The notes below the pieces were generated by a model, which saw only the letters and a program-made list of their open reading frames with translations, did not search any database and was not told where the DNA came from. This document shows, one piece after another, positions 12,719 through 23,689 of a DNA stretch of 64,000 nt; positions within the stretch are counted from its first letter, which is position 1; every line of letters starts with the position of its first letter. The DNA lies in NCBI GenBank assembly GCA_947579665.1, contig OX388350.1, positions 85,331,152 through 85,395,151 on the forward strand. The letters run 5' to 3'. The stretch is from Sympetrum striolatum (taxonomy: Eukaryota; Arthropoda; Insecta; Odonata; Libellulidae). A program made the translations under genes and the position numbers.

Positions 12719-14724
12719 AGGGGGGAACCTGGTTTAGAACGACGAAAATTGCATGATATTCGGCACAGTTTTTTAGGCTGCCTAACTTATGAAATGTTTC
12801 AAGTACTGTTGAAGTAGGTCATAGATACACAAATCTTGCAGAAAAATTAATTTTTATTTTATTCGATAATATTTAGCAATATAAATTCGTATTTGTTTGG
12901 GGCACTACTTGCTTGAAGATTCTCCACTGCGTACATGATAGCGATCGTCCTTTTTATCTGAGACATCAAAACCAAAATTTGTTTTGCACTTTAGGAGTTT
13001 ATCTTCTATTTAAACCTAAGAAATTTATTGAAATGTTAAAAATTGCAAATTTTATGAGTGTTTAAAAAAAAATTTGCGTTTTACTGACGAAATTTTGAGA
13101 TAATTAACAAAAAATAGTTATTATAAAAAACATTTTTATGTGATTTTTTAGATTCACATAGAAGCTTACACTTTTAGTTCTAAAAAGAGCTATCATTTAT
13201 AAAAATGTGGCAATTACAACATTCTTAATCGTGTACGCAGTGCAGGAAAACGCTGTTTCGAGAAAATCGCGTTCAAAGTTTTTTCCAAAAGTTAATTGTT
13301 TATATTTCAAACTCACCAACACCAAATGCTAGTCTGTTATTCCTTCTCCATACATTAGGTCTTCAACTTCTTCGTAAAACTCATTTTGAGCCAAAAGTTC
13401 TTCTTTTCGAGCCATTCGAGCCTCTTTAGTGCTGTCAAATCTGCGCCGGTCTTGTCGTGATACTCGCTTCTCGTCGTATCCACTTGCGAAATTCAGAGCT
13501 TGTGACCCAATATTTATGTTCATCATCATCAAAGTACTCGCAAATCCTTCATTGAATACGCATGCAGTAATGAATGAAGCAATCTCGATGATTTTTGAAC
13601 CAGCATTTAAGTGCTTCAGAGCTAGACGCCATACGGTGAAGTTGAAACTTTCGTTTGAGTTTTGTGTATGACCACCCAAACATCTTGTAAGAAGGTCTTC
13701 AGTCGATAAAGCTTCGTAAATCGGACGTATGTTTTTAATGACATCGGGATGAAGTGGATCAGGATGCTTGAATTCCACGAGGTTACCAGCTGCTTCTGTT
13801 TTTCGCCATTTACACCAGCTATCGACTCCGGGTGGGCAATTGTTGTGCTTTGGTTTTTTGTCAGGAGAAATCAAATGATCTAAAGTCGCGATTATATTCA
13901 TTTTCATGTCTTCAACAGAGTTTACATTCCTACGAATGGCTAATCCATAATATGTGGTCAATTTTTTTATCAAAGTTGTAGTTAACTTGCCCCTTCCACC
14001 AATTTTCGCAGATTTTTGCACATTCCGTAATCGCGTGCCCATTCTTTTCTCAACGTGACCCACACACTCGCTTTTGGTGACAGGATATTTGCTTCCATAA
14101 GGGTTGAGATCGGCCACAGCTTTGTACATTTTTGAATCTCCATCGCCGATAAAATTCAAATACTTTACTCCGTACTTCTTGATGGACGCCGCGAAAATTT
14201 CTTTGACAGCATCAACCTCTGAACCCGAGTGTTTGGCACAACATTCACTTTTATGTTTTTTATACCACTTTTTATATTCATAACTACCTTCTTTACTTTT
14301 CCAATAAACACAAGCTTGACAGTATGAACTTTTTACAGTGAGATCGATGACCTTGCCAGTATAATATAGTAGCAGTTTTAAAAATATGACGATGCGCGTT
14401 TTGCTTCGGATAGATAAACATTGAGAAAGAAATGCAGTGAAGTGCACAAGAAAATAAAAGCCAAAATCAGGTTTTTGGGACTGATAATGTAAAATCCGAT
14501 AATCTTTTATCATCTGGAGACCGAGCGAGTCTAGATGCGTCACTCAGGCGACTGCTTCTCTGTCTCCTGAGCGCACGGTCTCTCATTGTCAGAGGCCATA
14601 TCTGCGAAACGATTCGGAATTTGACTCTGAAATTTTGGTGACATATTTCTGAATATATTTCTAATCGAATGAGATGACTTTCGAAAAATTGATTTTTTTT
14701 ACCCTCTAAACCAGGTTCCCCCCT
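12719..14724 (-). mobile_element. Mutator-like DNA transposon (about 2.0 kb)
   Basis: A 20-bp terminal inverted repeat is perfectly matched: AGGGGGGAACCTGGTTTAGA at 12719-12738 and its reverse complement at 14705-14724. The transposase-like frame lies between them on the minus strand. I could not find a clear 8-9 bp target duplication next to these ends. At about 2 kb the element is short for an autonomous member, consistent with an internal deletion that removed the N-terminal half of the transposase. Its right end abuts the 3' side of a LINE. Confidence 0.85.
13329..14543 (-). pseudogene. Mutator-like transposase, C-terminal part
   Basis: This 404-codon frame resembles the arthropod Mutator-like transposase domain proteins. 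Visible landmarks are TGKVIDLTVKSSYCQAC, then FIGDGDSKMYKAV (a catalytic-type Asp), then SECVGHVEKRMGTRLRN (the conserved Cys/His-Lys-Arg segment), and GGHTQNSNESFNFTVW (the family's Glu). A basic and acidic tail follows. The N-terminal zinc-finger region and the first catalytic Asp are not recognisable; the first 65 or so residues look like read-through of non-coding DNA. The open frame is long and undisrupted, so the loss may be recent, or a short 5' exon may be missed. I rate it a truncated transposase. Confidence 0.8.
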
Positions 14725-14894
14725 TGAGGCCGTCTTTGGCCTTAAATTAAATTTAGGTACATAAAAATTAATTTTACTCACTAGGTTAACATTTTCCCCG
14801 GTATTGATTAAGTCAAATAAATACAATAAGTCCTTTTAAATTCTTCTTTTCTCAAGAGTTTGGTGTCCATACATGTCCAAAAGAATATCATAAC

Positions 14895-17385
14895 TCAAAT
14901 AATTTTCAAATATTGGATAAAGTTTTGTGTGACTACATAACGTAGAAATCTCTTCTGTACATTTTCTATACAATTTACATATTTCTTTATATTAAGATTC
15001 CTAGCAATAGAGGCATATTCTAACTTACTTCTAATAAATGAATAATATAGAATATTCATCGCCGTTGTCGATGTAAAATATTTTGAAACTCTTTGAACAA
15101 AACCCAGTATTTTTTTAGATGAAGCAGTTATATTTATTATATGCGGTATAAAAGACATTTGTGAGTCGAATAATACGCCTAGATCTTTAATTTCATGAAT
15201 TTGTTTAATCATGTAGCTTTTCATTCTGTATACGAAATTTATGTTTTCATCCTTTCGAGAATAAGTTACGTGATAACATTTTTCACAATTGAAATAGAGT
15301 TCATTGTCGTTATACCATTTGATCCAATTATTCACGTCTTCTTGAAGTTTGAAACAGTCATTCAATGTTATTATTCTTCTAAAAATCTTCACATCTTCTG
15401 CGTATAGTAGACACTGGGAGTTTTTTATAACAGTTGGTAAATTATCAATAAAAATTAAGAATAATAACGGACCTAAATTTGAACCTTGTGGCACTCCGGA
15501 CGTCACCAAATATTCGTCAGAGGTGCACATATTAAAAGCTACATATTGCATTCTACAAGATAAGTATGATCGTTGCCAAGTCAACATAGGAGACGAAATT
15601 TCATAGCATTGAAGTTTGTTAAGTAAGATAGAGTGCTTCACTGTGTCAAAAGCTTTTTTAAAATCTAAATATATTACATCAGTCTGTATATGATTATTCA
15701 TATTATCTGTCACATAATCGTTGAAGGCTACTAAATTGCAGACAGTGCTCCTCCTTGATCTGAAACCGTATTGGAGCTCACTAATTTCATTTTTTAATCG
15801 AAAGGACATGTGCTTGTAAATTATGGACTCAAAGATTTTTGAAAAAACAGATCATATGCTCACAGGCCGGTAATTTTCAACTTTGTATTTATCTCCTTTC
15901 TTAAAAATTGGGCAAACTTTTGCAGTTTTCCATTTCGTTGGAAATATCCCACGTTTTAGGGACAAATTAAACAAATAACATAGAACTTTCGCCGATATAT
16001 TCTTGCATCCCTTTACTATGTAAATCGGTATGTTATCAAGCCCGATAGATTTCTTGGTTTTGATAGTATTTATAGCATCCAGGACTTCATCCAGCGTAAT
16101 TAACTCCATCGGAGTAGTGTAGGGTGTGTTAATATTTTGAATATCAATATCATAATTAATATTTCCAGGGGGGATATAACAAGAGAGAAAGAAGTCCTTA
16201 AACAAATTTACTATTTCTGATGGATTATCACTTCTACACCCATTAAACTCCATGGTGTTTGTAGCTTGTCTTTGACATCTCTTTAGCTTAACAAATTCCC
16301 AGAATACACTAGCATTCCCTCCCTCTAATCTATGTTGCACATTTTCTAAATAATTATTAAACGCTTCCTCGGTCAAGTTTTTTACATCTGATCTCAATTT
16401 TATGTATGTACATAGATTGATGATATGCAGAGCCATTTCTTTTAAATAACTTTCTATGCCGATATTTCTTTTTGATTTTTTTTATTAATTCATAACCATA
16501 CCAAGACGGAAATTTGTGCCTCGATAATTTGCATTTAGGAATAGCAATGTCCATGGCCTTATATAACTTGTCGTAAAACATCTCTACGCCTATATTAACA
16601 TCTTCAATTCTAGTAATTGAGTCCCAATCTGCAGTAATTAAATTTTCATACAATTTCAAGAAATCACCTCTTTTGAAATTGTAGGAGTTACTAGGGAAAT
16701 CGAACTTACTTTTCTTTACGCAGGAGGCCATAGTAAACTCTATTGCCGGATGATGGGAATCCTCATGTAAAATAAGAGAGATCTGTGGAGCACGATTGAC
16801 ATCAATATCATCAATGTTTGTTAAGACTAGATCAAAAATTTTACTATTTAGATTTTCAACATTGTTTCTTTGTTTTAAACCCATAACATCTATAAACTCC
16901 CTCAACTCTTCGAGAGTTGTAGAGTTAACTGCTTCTGAAGACATTAAATACGGGCAATTAAAGTTACCGGCAATCATCAAGTCATAGTTCATGATTTCAC
17001 TGTAAGACACTTTATCAAAGAAATCATTAAATACTTCGATGTTTGTACCTGGTTTGAAGTATAGAACACAGAGATACACCCATCTCTTCCTATTAGTAGA
17101 GAGTTTTATCCACATATCTTCGCCATCAGTCTCCAGTTCAGGTATTCGTTAAGATTCATATATGTGCTTTATCATCCCCACTACACCACCCCCCAATTTC
17201 TTACCAGTTGTTGTAGGGTTTCTATCCTTCCTGTAAATTTTATATTTCCCATCCATACACAATTCAGAGTCACATATTGAGTCATTTAACCAAGTTTCAC
17301 TGAAACATAACATATCATACTCCTAGTTCTGCAAATTTAAGTTGAGAGTACGTATTTGGATTACATTTTGGTAATAAAATGTTAA
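14895..17385 (-). pseudogene. LINE ORF2 remnant: endonuclease and reverse transcriptase
   Basis: The endonuclease begins around 17385 with DMLCFSETWLNDS, interrupted by stops. It continues in the frame at 16357-17115, where the usual GDFN motif reads AGNFNCP, losing a catalytic Asp. The reverse transcriptase follows in two frames: 15852-16436 (VCPIFKKGDKYKVENYRPVSI) and 14895-15809 (YGFRSRRSTVCNL, YLDFKKAFDTVKH, SGVPQGSNLGPLLF). The polymerase active site reads YAEDVKIF instead of YADD. Frames shift near 15830 and 16400. Both enzymes look catalytically dead as well as interrupted. Confidence 0.9.
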
Positions 17386-17514
17386 TTCTTTAAACTTACG
17401 AAACGTGTTATTACTATTGTTGTATTCTCCGTTAGACAAAGACATAGAATCAGTATCAAGTTTACAAATAGGAGATAAACAATTTGTACAGGTAGATAAA
17501 CAATTTATCTTATC

Positions 17515-18475
17515 TCATTCTAGCTTTTTTAAATCATCCTGATTCTTAATGTTAATGCGGTCACTGCCTTCTGATTTACGGGCGTAAATACGACCTTTAC
17601 GCACCCACAAATATTTGAAATTACCTTTACGTTTTAACTCTCTGGCCCTGGCGTGCAGACTTCTGTTTATCTGAGTTAATACCTCATTGATGTAGACGTT
17701 TGTTATCACCATTGCTGTCGCTTATCTGGAGTTTAAGGTCACTTAATTTAAGATTTATTTTCACTCTACGAGCATTTAAAAATTTTTAGGCAAAAATTGG
17801 TTTGGAAAATCTAACCATAATTGGTTGAGTATGGGACTGGGATTGACCTCGCCCTTTACCTTTGATTCTATAAGCGTCTTCAACATCATTATCAGCCATC
17901 TTTATACCCAAGGCCAACCTATTTTTAAATACAGCAGCCTCTGGTATTTCGCTAACAGTTGTCGGAATGCCATGTATTTCAATGACATTCCTGAGATTAT
18001 CTTGCTCTAGAATATTCAACTTTCCCTCAAGGTCACTTACGAGGTTCTTTAAATAAGTATTTTCATTGAGCAGCTTATGAAATCCTTCACTCAACTTATT
18101 AATAGAATCTAAGCACTTTTTAAATTCTACTTGCTCACTTTGCAGTGCAGTAATTCTATCCAGAACTTCCCGTAACATAGATGTGTGCAGTACTTCCGCA
18201 GTGCCATGAGCCTGTCGTTGGGTAGTTGGACTCTGGGCTTCTCTCCCATCCTCGATATCCTCGCAGATGAGATTTTGGGTTTCGTAGCAGCAGCTGTTAC
18301 AGGTCCACGGTCTCTGCAACTGCTCAAGTTGGCTCAACTCTTCCTCCGATATAGATTCACATATTGAGTGGAAGGATTTCGCGCAAATTGCAAAACACAC
18401 AGACTTTTGGTTACGTTTGACCGCCTGACCACACGACTCGCACTGAGTAGGCATGCTTCTTAAGACGACACTCAA
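17515..18475 (-). pseudogene. LINE ORF1 protein remnant: PHD finger, coiled coil, FP domain
   Basis: ORF1 proteins of CR1/Jockey-group LINEs bind the element RNA. The frame starting at 18475 shows a Cys-rich finger (CESCGQ...CFAICAKSFHSIC...WTCNSCC) at about residues 12-65. A heptad-like segment follows (about 95-165, ALQSEQVEFKKCL to LNILEQDN), then the FP-domain start (NVIEIHGIP). A stop after SKPIFA at about 17787 is followed by a frameshift. The C-terminal part is in another frame at 17515-17712, with INEVLTQINRSLHARARELK and FKYLWVRKGRIYARK, typical of the baculovirus-FP-like fold. The protein is broken. Confidence 0.85.
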
Positions 18476-18539
18476 ACACGTCCGTTCACCTCAAAAGCCA
18501 AACCTCGACTACTACTACTTCGTAAATGTACCTTCCTTT

Positions 18540-21500
18540 GTCAAATTTTTTAAGGAAGATTAAGTTATCTGTTCCAACGAAGATATTCTAAAAGTAATGA
18601 ACTGAACAATAGAATAATCCGATCTACCATTAATCCATAGCAATACCGGTGGGGTCAATACGACCTCAAAAGATGTGTTTTTCTTCGATATAAGAAACTT
18701 TATAGGAAATTTCTAAATTTTTCCACAGGATAATTTCTTATGAACAAGTTCCAGCCCTAACAGCGTATTTCAAACTCGAAAGAATGAAGGATCTTACGCT
18801 AACTTTATATCCCGTAACTTGCGGAGTAATGAAGAGAAAAATAATGGTTATTGAATTAGCTATGATGTGTTCGATAGTCTTACAAAACATTGACGTTAAA
18901 GATAATGAAGAACGTCCTTACTTAGGAATCGAAGTGATATGTGCTCCTCTTCAGGACAAATGTGCAACGCCTTAGACCACGGTTTTCCTATAGAATACGA
19001 AAAGAAGGAGAGCAAGCTCATTCGCCTGTGTTTGAATGACGAGTGATGCTATACCTTCTGGTCCTGGCGCTTTCTTCTTCTCTACTTGTCGCGACAACTT
19101 TCCTATTCCATCACCCTAGACGGTGGATTAAATAAACGGTTAAAATAAATATATTTTATTCCTTTCCGATAGATTATATTCCCAGAATTATTGATTTTGT
19201 TGTGTCCTCTGTCTTCTTGTCAGAGTGAAATTGATAAAAGCTTAGGGAACTTCCATGAAAAGACATTTTAAATGCGGTTCAAAAATCTGAAACGTTTTTT
19301 ATGCAATCTTTGAATAATTAGCACTCCTGTCTTTAATTTATATGCTTACGCACGTACGTACAAGTCATCTATTTATTCCTGTACATTGAAATTATACAGA
19401 AGTCAATGATTTTGTCGTTCTTTGACGTTGCGTGCAATTATTCACATTCAAGCATGTCCTGAACTCATATGAGATCGTTATTGAATATGTATACTCGTTC
19501 TATATCATACATAATACTCAAAATTCATTATTACCGCTTAATACAAGCAGACTTAATGCAACAAAAAAACAGACCATTTCGAAATACATATTGTAAAAGA
19601 TGGTGAAACTGGAAATACACAGGCTAGCTTATACCACGATATTATTACAATCTGCCTAAAGTGTAATCTGGAATGAATGATTGAGAAAATATGCGACGCA
19701 GATGAAAAAGCGGATGGCGGTCAGATTTGGGAGGAGGAAACACCGCCGCAAATTCCGGAGCAGCGAATTCATAAAAGATATTTCAAAATATATGGTCACC
19801 AACAAAACCGAATTTCATAAAGTGAATGCAGTTGTTTGAATTAAATTATAAAAAACGTAGGGTTATCTATTAAAAGACACATCATGTAATTAGATATTTC
19901 GGGAGGCGTAGAGAATGGTCGCGAATCGGTTTCGGTAAAATTTAATTATTATTTAAAATGAAATGTTTACTTAACTACCGTTTTTAAGTGATTGACATTG
20001 AACAACCGAGCCATTTATAAATCCAGGCTTCCGATATAAATACGGATAAATCCTTTAATATGTTTAAAAACTAAGTCCCAGATACACTTATTTTACAGAC
20101 CAAATAAGAAGTCAATTTATAAGGATTTGCACTCGTTTTAAGAGTGAAAAGGAGTATCACCCCTGCTATCTCTGTAAGAGGACGAAAAAGATAATTATGT
20201 GGAAATATGAGAATAATGAAGTGATGAAAACCTGAACTGAAATTATTCTCTAAGATTAAGTACATAAGGCAAATTATTCTGATGGAACTTGAATATTGGT
20301 ACCCTTTCCATACCTATCATTACGACATCAATTCCGATTTAAGTCTGAACACTTTTGTATTTGTGAATTGTAAAGAGAGCAAATCATTAATTACACAAAA
20401 TATAGCTTATAATTAGATGGTTGACTTGGATGAACAAGAGTTAGTTGAAGATATTTCGTGTTTACAACACTACGTATCATTGGATAAATATATTTAATTG
20501 CGATAGCACAATCTCATTCACACTTCTCTATGTTATCGATAAAAAAAACCTTACAGAATGAGTTTCTTCCTTACACGATTAAAAATTTATATTTGGTTTA
20601 TAAAAATTGGTATGTTATTGCTAATTTTCTAATATTTGCCCAAATAATTTCAACTTGTTGTAAATGTTTAATACCTTGGGCAATTATGGGAAATAAATAA
20701 CAATCGATAAATCTAAGGAAATTTTTCGTCCAGAAAAAAAACTCATACATAATTTCCTTTTTTCAGTTCATTGTTGTTAAGATAATCTTAATCAACAATT
20801 CTTTATTATGATCACTTGCGTTATGAATATGTTTTATAGTATTCGATTTGACTACAAATAACGTTATTATCTGGAACTGAGCTTAATTTGCATTTTCCCT
20901 TCAAGCATCTTTCAAGAGCATATTTCAAGTTATGCTTATAAAACTCTGCAAGATCTCTTGTTCTATCTTTATGTTTTCCTGTGCTAACCGACATTTTCAG
21001 CCGAAATAATAACTGTATAGAGATATTTATGCTGAAATCATAGATTTTTGAATATTTGATATAAAGGGAAACAATTTCTTTAGTTACACAATAAAGCATA
21101 GCGAGTATAAAATAAAATTATTGTAGCAAGTGATTGTCATGCTACTTTCGACTGTTATAATATAAAATTTTCCACGAATAACTTCGGTCCATCGTAATAT
21201 TTTATGTTTGGAAAAAGGAAATTACAGGATGGTGACGAAAAAATTACTCTTGTTTTAGTTATACCGGAAATAACAAATAACTGACTTAATTGTCCGTATG
21301 CCAAATATAAAAAACTAATCTACCGGATACGGTGTTAAGGATGTTACCAATTAAGAATAAGCAGATTCAATTACATCTAATGGATGACTCCACTGCAGTG
21401 ATTTCCCTCTAGTCTAGATCTGGTCGTTGTGCCTTATTCCTGTTGTATGCAATAGCTCCGCTCGATCAGACACAAGAGTTATCTTCATAAAGGTAAGAAT

Positions 21501-21810
21501 GCTTAGAATGTATTTGGCATTAACAAGATCTGGCTTAATATAAACTAATATAAGATTTAAGAGCACCTTATAAAATGAAAAATAAGGAAAAATAGGACTG
21601 TATATCCCAAGATTTCTAATGGTAAAACCAAGGATACCAAGGTAAAGAACCAAAAATAAATGAAAACGATAATATTCAGGATATTAATATTATTATCTAT
21701 TATTCTGCATAGACCCTTTCAGAATATCGCTTGACTCATTGTTACAAGAATGTCTGTGTGTAAATTCTGGTAAATGTTTTCTTGCTTGTGTAGTTTTCTG
21801 TATATATAAT
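18540..21810. other. Unassigned AT-rich sequence
   Basis: No protein family, terminal repeat or RNA gene is recognisable. Short open frames at 18784-18975 and on the minus strand at 20821-21099 have no visible domain or splice context. Confidence 0.5.
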
Positions 21811-21816
21811 CATATA

Positions 21817-22000
21817 CAGTGGTACCTCGGTTCACGACCGCCTCTGTTCACGACCAACTCGGTTCACGACAAGCTTTGGCAACCAAATTTTGACTCGGTT
21901 GGCGTACAACTCGGTTCACGACCAAGGCGGCCGAGCAGTTCAGTAGGCAACCCCTTGCAACATTATTGCTCGCTAGTCGACGCTGGCATCAAGTGCCGAT
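21817..22000 (+). mobile_element. pogo/Tigger-like transposon end
   Basis: The sequence begins with CAGTGGTACCTCGGTTCACG directly after TA, the Tc1/mariner-pogo target. TTCACGAC recurs within the first 110 bp (CGGTTCACGACC, CTGTTCACGACC, CGGTTCACGACA), as in Tigger-type ends. No matching opposite end is found in the window. This is a fragment or a solo end. Confidence 0.6.
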
Positions 22001-22052
22001 AAGTTCAGTCCCGCTTCCTTTGTTTGTGGGTTAATCTGATAGTAAGGTAATC

Positions 22053-22110
22053 CAGTGGAACCTGCCTTAAGCTGATCCTGAATAAAACGGAAAACTGTCT
22101 TATCTGGAAA
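22053..22110 (+). mobile_element. Second pogo/Tigger-like end
   Basis: CAGTGGAACCTGCCTTAAGC, with downstream AAAACGGAAAACTGTC and TCTTATCTGG, resembles the start of another pogo-type family. It is short and lacks a partner. About 90 bp downstream lies an inverted CCCG motif (TGTCCCGGTTTTTGCGGGAC, 22159-22180), which could belong to yet another decayed repeat. Confidence 0.4.
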
Positions 22111-22934
22111 GAAATGTTGGACCCGGCGGACGTAATAGGGTTTTTCATTAGTGTTACAAGATGTCCCGGTTTTTGCGGGACGTCACTCTTTTTAGCCTTC
22201 TTAGGACACGTCCCGCCAGAGCCCTGAGCTTGAGCCTTTTCGCGTGGCTCTCGTCAGCGAGGGTGGAAAGGGTAAGTGGTAGAAAAACAATCAGATGGTG
22301 CCCTTTCTGCAATGCATGAACCCGTTACCGTACATTCGAACTTACTAAGTGTCTCAAAAGTAGAAGGATATTTCTAACTCGCGGCAAGAATCCATAAAGT
22401 ATCCAAAACTTATCGTATTTACCAGAGTACCGCATCCATTGACTCATTCGCACGATCAAATATCCTCTCCATATCTTTGATATGGAATTTCTGAACAGTG
22501 ACAGTGATAGTGACAGCATACATAGCTTAAAAACGACGATTTTAAAGAGTTAAGGTCCTAAAAACTAAAACAATCCAACGAAGCCGCCGTGCTTCCAGAC
22601 CCAGCAGCTCGGACCCGGATCGTGCAGCGCGATCGAAAAATCGCGTTTATTTTCGTGGTCGGTAACGTTCATATTAGATCTATGCTGGATATTCTTAAAC
22701 TGTCTTCACCCAATACTCTGGTGTAATTTCCCGCTGCACATATTTTTTAAACAAAAGATATCGACTACTTTATGTCAAAATTTGTCTGAAAAAAGCGTCC
22801 GCCATTTTGTGATGAAACACTACACAAATGTTGACCAATATCCTTGAAACTGATGGATAGTATAGATAAAGTACCATTCTGATCGAATATAATGTTTTTT
22901 ATTCCACTAAATTCCTTCCACAAGTCCACTATTA

Positions 22935-23160
22935 GCTTAACTTATAAGATTTTCGACGAAAAATAGAATCGGGCGTGTTTTTGAAAGTTTAGTCATGTTT
23001 GACCCTTCGTATCTAAGTAACGCATACGATTTATGGAAAACGACTTACTGTTTCATAATCAGCAATCATTTGGCTATATATATGCAAAGTTTCAAATTCG
23101 TATCTCAAAAAAAGCCATTTTGGACTTTTGTCCGGCTTTTTTCGATTTTGGACCACAGTG
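22935..23160 (-). mobile_element. Solo Transib-like terminus (second family)
   Basis: Read on the minus strand from 23160, it starts CACTGTGGTCCAAAATCG and then AAAAAAGCCGGACAAAAG. It shares the layout of the 47312 terminus: a TTTTTTTGAG block, TTTGAAACTTTGCAT, and about 165 bp inside a GGGTCAAACATGACTAAA block matching GGGTCAAAGTTGACCAAA. Identity is only moderate, so it is a different subfamily. The flanking bases CGCTG (23161-23165) fit a CG-ended five-base target. The partner end is not identified. Confidence 0.65.
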
Positions 23161-23178
23161 CGCTGGGGCGAAAGGCCA

Positions 23179-23590
23179 CTTCATCGTTTTTCATCGTACA
23201 TGTCCCGAAAAACATTATTTATAATGTTTGTGACGTAAAAGGTAATAATATATAAATTAATCACTCATCTTCAAAGTTTAGATGGAATATAGAGTTCGAA
23301 ATTACTGTCGTAGATAAATATTTACATCTTATATATGGATAAAGTCATGTGCTGGCCACAGCAGATTTTTTATAACTGTTTTTGAAAATGTAATTTACTA
23401 TAACTTTTGTTTGAAACATATTTTTTTATCACTGATTGTTTAGGAGTTATTCATGAAATACTGATAAACCGGAAGTTGCTGATTATGTACTTTGTGGGCG
23501 CTCTGGGCTCTATGGGCGAAAAGCCAATTTCATCGTTTTTCATCGATAATGTCCCGAAAAACATTATTTATAATGTTTGTGACGTCAAAG
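23179..23590 (+). repeat. Two copies of a CATCGTTTTTCATCG repeat
   Basis: About 75 bp around 23176-23255 (TTCATCGTTTTTCATCG, then ATGTCCCGAAAAACATTATT and TATAATGTTTGTGACGT) recurs at about 23517-23595, just before the (AT)n tract. The second copy is preceded by CGCTCTGGGCTCTATGGGCG where the first has CGCTGGGGCG next to the Transib terminus. It may therefore be an unoccupied or older relative of that target site. Confidence 0.6.
23258..23372 (+). repeat. 115-bp repeat, copy 1
   Basis: This segment (ATTAATCACTCATCTTC to GTCATGTGCTGGCCACAGCAGA) is repeated with about 90% identity at 25979-26094, just upstream of the Toll-like gene. The two copies bracket the B-box satellite block. Confidence 0.75.
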
Positions 23591-23598
23591 ATAATAAT

Positions 23599-23602
<4 letters not shown>

Positions 23603-23674
<72 letters not shown>
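23603..23674. repeat. (AT)n microsatellite, about 72 bp
   Basis: This is an uninterrupted AT dinucleotide run preceded by a short (AAT)n stretch. The open frames of alternating Ile-Tyr read through it are artefacts. Shorter tracts occur at 24790-24804 and 25880-25892, after the same CCCCAGTG word. Confidence 0.95.
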
Positions 23675-23676
<2 letters not shown>

Positions 23677-23689
23677 GAGTAAAATTTTG

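Larger units (their letters stand above)
14740..18530 (-). mobile_element. CR1/Jockey-type LINE (degenerate)
   Basis: This is a two-ORF non-LTR retrotransposon on the minus strand. ORF1 has a PHD-type zinc finger, a coiled coil and a C-terminal FP domain; ORF2 has an APE endonuclease and a reverse transcriptase. The 3' end lies close to the Mutator-like element, near a short hairpin (GGCC-AAAGAC-GGCC, 14726-14743 region). Many stops, frameshifts and changed catalytic residues show an old, inactive copy. The exact 5' end and any target duplication are not clear. Confidence 0.85.

Noticed and set aside
18127..18367. Open frames within the LINE ORF1 region
   Set aside because: They are shadows of the PHD/coiled-coil frame in other phases.
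20821..21099. 92-codon minus-strand frame
   Set aside because: AT-rich, no domain, no splice sites or repeats to support it.
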